A stretch of 45,065 nucleotides of DNA from Terriglobia bacterium (GTDB taxonomy: Bacteria; Acidobacteriota; Terriglobia; Terriglobales; Acidobacteriaceae). The position numbers were made by a program, and so were the translations under genes. The DNA lies in contig JAIQFW010000004.1 in the NCBI GenBank assembly GCA_020073105.1, positions 1 through 45,065 on the forward strand, given 5' to 3'. Position 1 is the stretch's first letter; every line of letters begins with the position of its first letter. Below, piece after piece: positions 23,619 to 31,589 of this stretch. The notes under the pieces were generated by a model that was not told the DNA's origin, searched no databases, and was given only the letters and a program-made list of their open reading frames with translations.

Positions 23619-23956
23619 GACCCAGGGTCTGGAACCGGCGGCTGCTTGCCGGAATTCAGGTTTCGCAGACAATGCCTGATCTCGGTCGCTGCTTCCCGTA
23701 CTCGCATCCCATCCTGCACCATCAGCTTGCAGGAAATTGCCGTCCGGGCCGGAGTTCCTTCCCCCAAGTCGTAAGTGACCCGACAGTACTGACAGTCTTC
23801 GTTCCAGCAGAAGCGCCCATAGGAAACCTCTTCGGGAGCGAGATACTGCAGGCAGCGCAATAAGACGTTGTTATCCGGGACTTCGAGTTCCCTGCCCAGG
23901 ACCATGATTCTCACCAGGCGGGCGAACGGCCGGAACAGCGTGGTGGGAGCAGTCAT
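23612..23956 (-). CDS. Small 2Fe-2S ferredoxin-fold protein
   Basis: A 114-aa soluble protein with four cysteines in a plant-ferredoxin-like spacing: Cys50-x4-Cys55-x2-Cys58, then Cys76 ('SCKLMVQDGMRV'). The preceding 'VLGRELEVPDNNVLLRCLQY' fits the beta-grasp fold of 2Fe-2S domains such as the N-terminus of NuoG or hydrogenase subunits. It stands alone on the minus strand, so no partner enzyme can be named. It may be an electron carrier or a small regulatory iron-sulfur protein. The C-terminal 20 residues are Pro/Gly-rich and overlap the end of cpoB. Confidence 0.75.
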   Translation of the reverse strand: MTAPTTLFRPFARLVRIMVLGRELEVPDNNVLLRCLQYLAPEEVSYGRFCWNEDCQYCRVTYDLGEGTPARTAISCKLMVQDGMRVREAATEIRHCLRNLNSGKQPPVPDPGSY

Positions 23957-24106
23957 CCTTCAGCATTCTAGGGCGGCTCCGCACCGATACGAAGAAACGA
24001 AGGTGCGGGTACAACAGGCTGCTTTTCGAATCCTAAGGTCCTATTCTTGGGTCCGTCCCATGGAACCCTCTCCCTTCGACAAAGATTGGGCGTAAGCTAG
24101 GGACAA

Positions 24107-24123
24107 GCGGGACTCCTTCCCGC
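24107..24123 (+). promoter_or_regulatory. Leader hairpin before small gene
   Basis: GCGGGA, a 5-nt loop CTCCT, and TCCCGC lie 8 nt upstream of the AGGAG ribosome site (24132-24136) of the gene at 24146. Its place in the probable 5' leader suggests a stabilising or translation-affecting structure. Confidence 0.35.
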
Positions 24124-24145
24124 CCTTAATTAGGAGATATCATCC

Positions 24146-24364
24146 ATGGCTACTAGCAAAGATCAGGATCGTCTCAAGGGTGCGTTGGAACAGGAAGAGA
24201 AGAACCAACACGGCAATACTTCCATGCAGGGCCAGTTAGGTCATCGTGACCAGGATCCCATGCTCAAGGCTGCAGACACGGACTTCCCCGAGCCCGGAGC
24301 CAGCCCGGAACACAGCGGCGAACCAGAAGAGGTCCCCCAACTAACTCGAAGAGACGCAGCATAA
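24146..24364 (+). CDS. Small hydrophilic protein of unknown function
   Basis: A 72-aa, highly charged protein rich in Gln, Asp, Glu, Pro and His, with no hydrophobic core, signal or membrane segment; probably intrinsically disordered. The start is well supported: AGGAG 9 nt before the ATG. It lies alone between the ferredoxin-like gene (opposite strand) and the He_PIG lipoprotein. The composition recalls small stress-related hydrophilic proteins, but I do not recognise a family. The 265 nt after it (24365-24629) show no gene or clear signal apart from the start region of the next gene. Confidence 0.65.
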   Translation: MATSKDQDRLKGALEQEEKNQHGNTSMQGQLGHRDQDPMLKAADTDFPEPGASPEHSGEPEEVPQLTRRDAA

Positions 24365-24629
24365 GAGCAGCTCTGTCGGATCAAGACACCGGAAGCGCGT
24401 GACCGCTCTAGCCGGGCGAAAGCACCGCCAGGAGTAGACGAAAGACTCCCCCTCAATCGGCCCCATTGGGCAAATCGAATTACTCTTTTCAGGCGCACAG
24501 CCAACGTCAAGAATAAGCACAGAGTTGCTCCCTCAGCAGTTCCTCTGGACTGCAGTTCCCCCAAGGTGATGGCGTAGGACTCCAAGCACATCGCACTGTG
24601 CGAAATCTATCTCAGGGTGGTTCATCTCG

Positions 24630-26936
24630 ATGACGAAGCGTGGCGGTTGGGCAGTTTCTCTCTTGGTTTGCCTGTTTGGTCTTTTGCTCCTGGTCACCTC
24701 ATGCGGTGGCGGCGCCGTGAGCAGCAACCCCGGAAACGGCGGGGGAACAAGCGCCCCCAGCATCATGACGGCTTCGTTGCCCTCCGGCACAGTGGGGACG
24801 GCCTATGCCACTAACCTGCAGGCAACCGGCGGGAAAGCGCCTTATACCTGGATGGTGAAGTCAGGCACGCTTCCCCCGGGATTGTCCTTGAGTACAGCAG
24901 GCGCTGTCACCGGCACGCCTACTACAGCGGGGACGGCCAATTCGTTGGTCTTTGAGGTCAGTGACGCAAACAATAAGACAGCCAGTTCGACGAATCTCAG
25001 CCTGAAAGTCAATCCGGCAGCGCCACCCGTCGTCAAAACTACTTCTTTGCCAGCCGGCAGTGTAGGGACGGCGTACGCCGCCAACCTGCAGGCAAGCGGT
25101 GGCAAAGGGCCTTACGCCTGGTCCGTTCAGTCAGGCGCCTTGCCCGCGGGCTTGTCCCTGAATGTTGCGGGAGCCATCAGTGGGACGCCGACCGCGTCCG
25201 GAGATTTTGGCTCCCTGGTCTTTGCAGTGACCGATGCAAACCAGAGCGTGGGAGCTTCCGGCATTCTCAGTTTGCACATCGATCCGGCAGCGGTACCTCA
25301 AATCGTGACCGCCTCGTTGCCCAGCGGCAAGGTAGGAACGGCATACGCGTTCAATCTGCAGGCCACCGGTGGGTCAGGCGTCTACACGTGGTCCGTGCAG
25401 TCGGGCAGCCTGCCCTCAGGCTTATTTCTAGACGCTGCGACGGGCGCAATCAGTGGTACGCCCACGGTAGCGGGAATTGTCAGCTCGCTTGTCTTCGAGG
25501 TCCACGACGCGGACACCGCGACCGCGGATTCTGGCAATCTCAGCCTGCAGGTCTATGACGCCCTGGGCTGCAGCGCCGGAGCGGAAAGCCACCTGGGCAC
25601 CCAACCCTACGCTTTCCTGATCAAAGGCTTTGACCCGGACGGCCCGGTTACCTTGATAGGGGCCTTCACTCCGGACGGTGCGGGTGGTATCACCGGCGGT
25701 GCGGAAGACATCAACCGCACCAGCGGCGGACAGACCGGCCTCTCCATCGATCCCACAGGCAGTTCCTATACTCTCGGCGCGGACAACATCGGATGCCTGA
25801 CTCTGCTCAACTCCGCGAGTACAACGACTACCTTCCGCTTCTCCCTGGGCGGAGTCAATGGCTCAGGCGCCTTCACCACCGGCCGCATCATCGAGTTTGA
25901 CGACACCGGAAGCGGCACCCGGGCCAGCGGCATTCTGCGGCTGCAGGATTCCTCCGCCTTCAGCACCGGACTCAACGGAATGTATGCATTCCTATTTACC
26001 GGCACGAACGCGGGAGGTGGACACTTCGGTGTCACCGGATCGATGCAAGCGGCGAGCGGGAACTTCACCGGTCTCGCACTGGACTATGACAATGCGGGTG
26101 CTCTGGGAACCAACGTCACCGGCGGCACTGGCACGTACAGCAGTGCCGATGCGAATGGCAGGGGAACCGCATCGTTCGCTGCGACCGGCTACACCCTCAA
26201 CGCCGTGTTCTACATGGTCAGCTCCAAAGAGGCTTTGTTTGCCTCTACCGATCCACTTGCGGTCACCCCTGTCTCCGGCGGGGAGGCCCTGAGGACCAAC
26301 GGACCGTTCTCCGAGACTGACTTGGCTAATAATTACGTCGCCCACGGAACTGGCCTGTCGGTGGACGGGCCCGTAGCCACCATTACGACAGCATCGTTCG
26401 ACGGCGTTAGTGCCATCACCGGGGGAGACCTTACTCAGGACCGGGGTGGCGCAGTTTCCGCGTGGAGAGTCAACGGCTCATACGCTGTCGACCCTGCAAC
26501 TGGACGCGTGGCCTTCACCGGCAATTTCATTACGCCAGTCGGCTATCTCGTCACCGGCTACCCAGGGGTGAGCGCGTTCCTGGTGGGCGGGGACTTCCCG
26601 GCGACCTCGGGAGTTATCGAACCGCAGACCAGCACACACCCCTCAACCGGAATCTTCTCGTTTGGCACCGATGAAGCTGCCGACTACGCGACCGTCAACC
26701 AAGTCGGAACGGTAAATGTGAGCGGCGGAAATTTCTGGGGGACCGCCAACCTGGGCAAGTCGGCAACTCCATTCCTGGTGATGGACAAGGCCATTGCTCC
26801 CACGGCGTTCAGCTTTACGAGCGGGGTGGGGAGCTTTGGCGGGAACACGGACGCCGTCACCAGCGGCTCAGCCATCTATTACATTGACGAAACTGCAGGC
26901 ATCACGCATCCCAGCGTGACTGCGGTGATCAAGTAG
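24630..26936 (+). CDS. Secreted He_PIG-repeat lipoprotein with C-terminal repeat region
   Basis: A 768-aa protein. A lipoprotein signal (about 1-25, lipobox 'LLVTSC') and a Gly/Ser linker precede three Ig-like He_PIG repeats (about 44-127, 135-217, 225-307), each reading SLP-G-VGTAYA-NLQA-GG, 'SG-LP-GL' and 'GTPT-G'. The remaining 460 residues carry at least three weaker copies of another unit, seen as 'YAFLIKGFDPDGPVTLIGAF', 'YAFLFTGTNAGGGHFGVTGS' and 'YVAHGTGLSVDGPVATITTA'; I do not know a named family for it. It is probably attached to the outer membrane and exposed. Function unknown; adhesion or polysaccharide binding is possible. A strong terminator follows. Confidence 0.82.
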   Translation: MTKRGGWAVSLLVCLFGLLLLVTSCGGGAVSSNPGNGGGTSAPSIMTASLPSGTVGTAYATNLQATGGKAPYTWMVKSGTLPPGLSLSTAGAVTGTPTTAGTANSLVFEVSDANNKTASSTNLSLKVNPAAPPVVKTTSLPAGSVGTAYAANLQASGGKGPYAWSVQSGALPAGLSLNVAGAISGTPTASGDFGSLVFAVTDANQSVGASGILSLHIDPAAVPQIVTASLPSGKVGTAYAFNLQATGGSGVYTWSVQSGSLPSGLFLDAATGAISGTPTVAGIVSSLVFEVHDADTATADSGNLSLQVYDALGCSAGAESHLGTQPYAFLIKGFDPDGPVTLIGAFTPDGAGGITGGAEDINRTSGGQTGLSIDPTGSSYTLGADNIGCLTLLNSASTTTTFRFSLGGVNGSGAFTTGRIIEFDDTGSGTRASGILRLQDSSAFSTGLNGMYAFLFTGTNAGGGHFGVTGSMQAASGNFTGLALDYDNAGALGTNVTGGTGTYSSADANGRGTASFAATGYTLNAVFYMVSSKEALFASTDPLAVTPVSGGEALRTNGPFSETDLANNYVAHGTGLSVDGPVATITTASFDGVSAITGGDLTQDRGGAVSAWRVNGSYAVDPATGRVAFTGNFITPVGYLVTGYPGVSAFLVGGDFPATSGVIEPQTSTHPSTGIFSFGTDEAADYATVNQVGTVNVSGGNFWGTANLGKSATPFLVMDKAIAPTAFSFTSGVGSFGGNTDAVTSGSAIYYIDETAGITHPSVTAVIK

Positions 26937-26959
26937 CTCTGGAGTACCCAGCGGGAAAG

Positions 26960-26984
26960 GGCCGGTTTTATCCGGCCTTTTTTT
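26960..26984 (+). terminator. Rho-independent terminator after the He_PIG gene
   Basis: GGCCGG, loop TTTTAT, CCGGCC, then a run of seven T (26978-26984), 24 nt after the stop codon. Classic intrinsic terminator geometry. Confidence 0.9.
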
Positions 26985-27000
26985 CTTTGTGTCCACTGGA

Positions 27001-27021
27001 GGACGGGCGTCTCGCCCGTCC
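27001..27021. terminator. GC-rich hairpin between convergent genes
   Basis: GGACGGGCG, loop TCT, CGCCCGTCC form a perfect 9-bp stem 18 nt beyond the stop of the minus-strand gene at 27039. No T-run follows on the minus strand, so it may be a weak terminator for that gene or a dispersed palindrome. It is structurally like the hairpin at 22595 (short 3-nt loop, perfect GC stem). Confidence 0.5.
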
Positions 27022-27038
27022 TGCCCGGCGGGCTTGCA

Positions 27039-28502
27039 CTACTTCAGCCGGATGCCGCCGACCATGACTTGCATGTCGACGCCGTTGCTGCTGTCCATCC
27101 AGGCAGCCACGAAGTTCGACCCTACCCAAGTGTTGCCCGTGTAGTCGCCCATCCAGCCAGGGTAGCCGTTGTTGTTTGGGTTGGAGAATGCCGTGGTCAG
27201 CTGCACGTTGGGTTTGAAACTTTGCCCGCCATCGGTTGAGATGGCAGCGAATGCCTGGTAGTTCACGTTTGCGGGATCGTTCCGCCGATCCAGCCAACTC
27301 ACCGCGACTAAGCCTGTTGGACTGACCGACAACCACGGCAGGAATTGATCGTGCGTATCGCTAGGTGGTGCCACAGCGACCGGTTTTTGCCAGGTTCGTC
27401 CACCATCGATGGACCGAACCACCCCAACCCGCATGTAGGTTCCTGTCCAGGAATACATGGCAGCGTAAAGATTCCCGGCGTACGGCCCATTGCTGTTGTC
27501 GACTCCGATAACAGGAAAATCGCTCATTCGAACGTCAGAGTTGGGCAGGTCGCCAAACGGGCAATGGCAACCTTGGTTGTTTAGAATCGCCCTCTGCAGA
27601 ACCATCGGCGTGGACCAAGTGTTGCCGCCGTCTGCGGACTTCGAGAGTAGCATGTAGGCGCTTCCGTTCGCGCAGTAAGCTGCTGGACCGCTGGGTAAGC
27701 AATGCATCCATGTCAGATACACGGTGCCGTCCTTACCCACGATCATATTGGTGAAGCGATCATCCGCACGGCCGGTGTCAACGGGTCCGACAGCCACACT
27801 CTTCCAGCTATTGCCGCCATCGATAGAATGGGCCACAAAAACCTGTATTGTCGTGCCCATAATTGGCGCGGAAACATAAATCGTGTTCACGTAGGGGCTT
27901 CCCGCATTCGAATCTACGGTTAGCCAGGAGAAGTCAGGTATGGTATTTACGCCACCTGCCAGAGCCACCGCGGGTGCGCTCCAATGAACGCCGTCCACAG
28001 ATCTTTCAAAACCGACGAACCCCGTCGCTCCTTGTGCGCTGTCAAAATACGAGCCCGATATGTAGGCGACGCCATTCCGGTCATAAGCGACTCCCGGATC
28101 GGCACCGTCTGGCCAGTAAACACCCCCGTCTTTGCTATGAATTACATCCAGGCAGGTCAGACTCCAACTTGATCCTCCGTCGGTCGAGAGGTGGAAACCA
28201 AGATCCGAGGGGAACGGACAGTTAGAGTCGACGCTTCCGACCAATAACTGCTTGCGGTTCACTGGATTCGTAGTGATAGACGCATCGGTTACCTCAAAAC
28301 CGCCTTCCGAAGCCTGAGTCGGTGGCAGAACACAGGGGACGGGAGAACACGAAATGAATTGGACAGAATCGTTCCCCGGTGTACCGCTATTGACCAGCTG
28401 TGTTGGAGTGCTGAGTCGGTTATCACTGGCATGCACAATAAGTAAGCACGCGCTCATCGCTATAATGAAACAGGCAAGTAGAATGCGAGAGACTAAGTTC
28501 AT
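27039..28502 (-). CDS. Secreted sialidase-like BNR/Asp-box beta-propeller protein
   Basis: Start taken at ATG 28502, which begins a signal peptide ('MNLVSRILLACFIIAMSACL') and has AGGTG upstream; an earlier in-frame ATG would add 15 residues overlapping the upstream gene. The mature protein carries five Asp-box motifs of type S-x-D-G-G-x-x-W/F ('STDGGSSW', 'SIDGGNSW', 'SADGGNTW', 'SIDGGRTW', 'STDGGQSF'), the mark of sialidase/BNR propellers. The arginine triad of true sialidases cannot be confirmed, so enzyme activity is uncertain. It follows the PQQ-like gene by 8 nt, so the two form an operon of exported propeller proteins. Confidence 0.82.
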   Translation of the reverse strand: MNLVSRILLACFIIAMSACLLIVHASDNRLSTPTQLVNSGTPGNDSVQFISCSPVPCVLPPTQASEGGFEVTDASITTNPVNRKQLLVGSVDSNCPFPSDLGFHLSTDGGSSWSLTCLDVIHSKDGGVYWPDGADPGVAYDRNGVAYISGSYFDSAQGATGFVGFERSVDGVHWSAPAVALAGGVNTIPDFSWLTVDSNAGSPYVNTIYVSAPIMGTTIQVFVAHSIDGGNSWKSVAVGPVDTGRADDRFTNMIVGKDGTVYLTWMHCLPSGPAAYCANGSAYMLLSKSADGGNTWSTPMVLQRAILNNQGCHCPFGDLPNSDVRMSDFPVIGVDNSNGPYAGNLYAAMYSWTGTYMRVGVVRSIDGGRTWQKPVAVAPPSDTHDQFLPWLSVSPTGLVAVSWLDRRNDPANVNYQAFAAISTDGGQSFKPNVQLTTAFSNPNNNGYPGWMGDYTGNTWVGSNFVAAWMDSSNGVDMQVMVGGIRLK

Positions 28503-28510
28503 ATAAGCAC

Positions 28511-30403
28511 CTAAGGCAAGCAGTGGTGTGTCGGCTGGCTTGCACAAAGTCCAAAAACGCTCACCAATCCGTCTACGCCGCCGTTGTTTGCGCCGAGTGT
28601 GCCCATGTACACTCTGCCGTTGAAGATCGTAGGCGTAGCGAATTTTTGCGGGTTCCCTGCGAATGTGGATAGTCCTCGGCTGCTGTAAAGCTCGGAGTTG
28701 ACACTTGTCGCATCATACGCGTGTAACAGTGCAGCCCCGTAGTTGCCGTGGTTTGCCCCGGGAAGGCAATCCTTCGGATTATTAGGTTGGTTGTCCACAT
28801 TGGAGGCTTCGATTGCCCACAGAATTCCTCCCGTGGTGCCGTTGGGCGGGTTCGCAGAGATAGAAGGCGTAGCCCCGTAACTGCAAAACTTTGTCGGCGT
28901 GCTAATGAAACTGCTGGGGATCGGTTGTGGTGCATTGGGGTCAGTGCTGAGAATATACTCGTTGATCGGAAAGGGCGTCTGCGCGACGTCGCGTTCTCTT
29001 ACCGAGTAGTAGATTGCCCGTTGAGTATTCCCCTGTTGGTCTACCCACTTCCAGTAAGCGGGATTGGTCCAATATCCCAACGCGTTTGCATCTTGAGGGG
29101 TTTGAATCGACTGCACGATTTGGTTATCGTTGCCGGATGGAACATATCCTCCCAGAGCATCGCGATCCACAAGGAAGAACTTATGTTCCTTGTCGGCACT
29201 GACCATGAGATCATGATGGGCATTGTAAAACGTGTCCGGCAAGATCATCACACCGCTGGAACCGAGATCCAGATCGTTATGGTTACCGCAACGCGTCGCT
29301 TGGTCATAAGGCGTAAAGAAATCACTGGCACTCAATCCTCCACTTGGGCCAACTGCAAGACGCAACAGAGTGTCACCGTAGTCAAGACTCCTAGGATACG
29401 GGATCGCTGCATCGAATGTGCCATTCCCAGTGGCCACGAAGATGTAGGGTTTCTGGTCATTCGTGTTCGTGGCAGCTGCTAACCCAGCGCCACCTTCCCA
29501 GACACCTCCCCCGGTACCGAAAGGCGTCGTGCTGAAATCCGCTACGGACGAGAAACCTGAACTTGTGTTGTAGGTATATCCGAGGATCCACCCGTTTGCT
29601 AACTCACCGTGATCTGCCGGGGCAAAGGCAATGTAAACCACACCATTCAAAAGGAGCAGACCGGTCCGCTGAATGTGGGTAGTGGGGTCAAAGCTCACCG
29701 TACCAGAAGCACCGACGCCTGTGGCACAGGCACCCGTTGGCGGCGTGGTTGGGCCTTGAAGAGGTACAGGATTGATGAGAATGGGGCTTCCCGGCTCCTC
29801 GTTTCCGGTCTTGATGTCAATAGCGTGCAGGTAGTACTGGGCGGGCGGAGCCGGTGCACCAGGAGGCTGTACCAGCGAGACGACATAGAGAATCTTCGTT
29901 TGGGTGTCGATACCTGGCGTACCCGTGATTCCCATGTAAGGGCTGATTACGCCGTGATCCTGCGAACACGGTGGGGGTGGACCGTTTCCACGACAGTCGA
30001 CCCAGGTCCCGCCTGCATAGTTTGCGAGGTCAGCCACCCACAGTTGCGTGTTCGATCCTCCATCAAAAGCGTATAGCTTGTCCCGCTCGGTCGCGATGAA
30101 GACGACATTACAACTGCCTGGGCAATTACTCACGCCGGAAAGGTTTGGCATCGCTAATGGCTGAGCGTAGACCTGTCCCTCTACTTGATATTGCCAGAGC
30201 AGACCGAAACACGGCGGCGTGGTGCAGGTAGTGATGTGGGTAGGAGTGAGCTGGGTCTCGTTTAAATACTGACCCGTGCGGCCGTTGTCGTTATGCCAGG
30301 TCGTCACTGGGTCAATAGTTTGAGACAGGGCCGCAGGCGTCAGCAAAGTTAAGGCGATCAGGCAAGACACAACGGCATACCAACGACGCGGGGGCGAAAT
30401 CAT
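28511..30403 (-). CDS. Secreted PQQ-like beta-propeller protein
   Basis: A 630-aa protein with a signal peptide (about 1-28, ending 'PAALSQ'). Repeated beta-propeller blades are suggested by 'FGLLWQYQVEGQVYAQPLAM', 'VVFIATERDKLYAFDGGSNT', 'LLNGVVYIAFAPADHGELAN', 'ILWAIEASNVDN' and 'ATPTIFNGRVYMGTLGANNG', a pattern of the PQQ/quinoprotein dehydrogenase-like superfamily. Cysteines occur in several close pairs, consistent with disulfides in an exported protein. No quinoprotein catalytic Trp-docking set is clear, so a binding role is as likely as an enzyme. It is the first gene of a two-gene unit. A GGAGG lies about 7-11 nt before the ATG. Confidence 0.75.
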   Translation of the reverse strand: MISPPRRWYAVVSCLIALTLLTPAALSQTIDPVTTWHNDNGRTGQYLNETQLTPTHITTCTTPPCFGLLWQYQVEGQVYAQPLAMPNLSGVSNCPGSCNVVFIATERDKLYAFDGGSNTQLWVADLANYAGGTWVDCRGNGPPPPCSQDHGVISPYMGITGTPGIDTQTKILYVVSLVQPPGAPAPPAQYYLHAIDIKTGNEEPGSPILINPVPLQGPTTPPTGACATGVGASGTVSFDPTTHIQRTGLLLLNGVVYIAFAPADHGELANGWILGYTYNTSSGFSSVADFSTTPFGTGGGVWEGGAGLAAATNTNDQKPYIFVATGNGTFDAAIPYPRSLDYGDTLLRLAVGPSGGLSASDFFTPYDQATRCGNHNDLDLGSSGVMILPDTFYNAHHDLMVSADKEHKFFLVDRDALGGYVPSGNDNQIVQSIQTPQDANALGYWTNPAYWKWVDQQGNTQRAIYYSVRERDVAQTPFPINEYILSTDPNAPQPIPSSFISTPTKFCSYGATPSISANPPNGTTGGILWAIEASNVDNQPNNPKDCLPGANHGNYGAALLHAYDATSVNSELYSSRGLSTFAGNPQKFATPTIFNGRVYMGTLGANNGGVDGLVSVFGLCASQPTHHCLP

Positions 30404-30541
30404 GGAGGGCCTCCGGAGGAGAAGTTAACTGCACCCGGGGTCTACTGCTGTACTGCGGTCACGAACAATATCCGCAACGGCATCTCGTGTCAAGATGCAA
30501 AGGATTGCACATCATCACTTAACGAATCTCGGCAGTTGGCC

Positions 30542-31588
30542 CTAGCGCAGCCCTTCCATCACCTGCTCGAGCACTTCCCTGCCCGGACGCACCACGGATT
30601 CGGGCAGCGTGGCCAGCGGCTCCGGCGTCATGTCGAGCATGTCGATGAAGCTCGGCGCCTTGGTGTTCACGTAGAACACCCCAGTCAGCACTTCATTGTT
30701 CTCATGGGCTTCGTGCAGACGGCTGATGGCGCGGATGCGGTCGGTGGGGTCGTAATCCTCTTCCAGCTTGTGCAGCTGCAGCCGGGAGCCGTCGTGCATC
30801 GTGACCTGGACGGTCGCACCGGGGTCGTACTCGACACTGATCTCTTCGAACGCCGGGATGAAGTTGATGTCCTGGATCGGCTCTTCGTGGTCCTTCATGT
30901 ACTTGTAGGACTTGGTCGAGCCTTCGTGGTCATTGAACGTTACACAGGGAGAGACCACGTCGATCATTACCGTGCCCTTGTGGGCGATGGCCGCCTTCAG
31001 CATGGCGTGCAATTGCCTCTTGTCACCGGAGAAAGAGCGTCCCACAAAAGTCGCGCCCAAGGTGATCGCCATGGCGCAGGTATCGATCGGCGGCAGATCG
31101 TTGATCACACCGGTCTTCAGCTTGGATCCCAAATCGGCGGTCGCCGAGAACTGGCCCTTGGTCAAGCCGTAAACCCCGTTGTCCTCGATGATGTAAATGA
31201 TGGGCAGATTGCGCCGCATGAGGTGGACGAATTGGCCGACCCCGATCGAAGCGGTATCGCCGTCACCGCTCACGCCCAGCGCAATCAGCTTTTGGTTCGC
31301 CAGCACCGCGCCGGTGGCGATCGATGGCATGCGGCCATGTACGGCATTGAAGCTGTGAGAGCGGCTCATGAAATACGCCGGGCTCTTGGACGAGCAGCCG
31401 ATGCCGCTGGGCTTGATTACGCGCTCCGGCGGCACACCCATTTCGTACATGGCGTCAATGATGCGTTCAGAAATCGCGTTGTGGCCGCAGCCGGCGCATA
31501 GCGTAGTCTTGCCGCCGCGATAATCCAGGACCGTCAAGCCAATGCGGTTGGTCTTCGGAGCCGGCGTGCTGGTTGGTGTGGTCGCCAT
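30542..31588 (-). CDS. korB: 2-oxoacid:ferredoxin oxidoreductase beta subunit (KorB type)
   Basis: A 348-aa thiamine diphosphate-binding subunit. 'TTLCAGCGHNAIS' carries the CxxC-G-H segment of the beta subunits; 'GVSGDGDTASIGVGQFVHLM' and 'YIIEDNGVYGLTKGQ' form the GDG...N thiamine-diphosphate/Mg motif. The ATG at 31588, with GGAGGGGAAG upstream, is preferred; the longer frame would run back into korA. Paired with KorA it would decarboxylate 2-oxoglutarate (or another 2-oxoacid) to the CoA ester and reduce ferredoxin. One base separates its start from the korA stop. Substrate is inferred from family resemblance. Confidence 0.92.
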   Translation of the reverse strand: MATTPTSTPAPKTNRIGLTVLDYRGGKTTLCAGCGHNAISERIIDAMYEMGVPPERVIKPSGIGCSSKSPAYFMSRSHSFNAVHGRMPSIATGAVLANQKLIALGVSGDGDTASIGVGQFVHLMRRNLPIIYIIEDNGVYGLTKGQFSATADLGSKLKTGVINDLPPIDTCAMAITLGATFVGRSFSGDKRQLHAMLKAAIAHKGTVMIDVVSPCVTFNDHEGSTKSYKYMKDHEEPIQDINFIPAFEEISVEYDPGATVQVTMHDGSRLQLHKLEEDYDPTDRIRAISRLHEAHENNEVLTGVFYVNTKAPSFIDMLDMTPEPLATLPESVVRPGREVLEQVMEGLR

Positions 31589-31589
31589 C

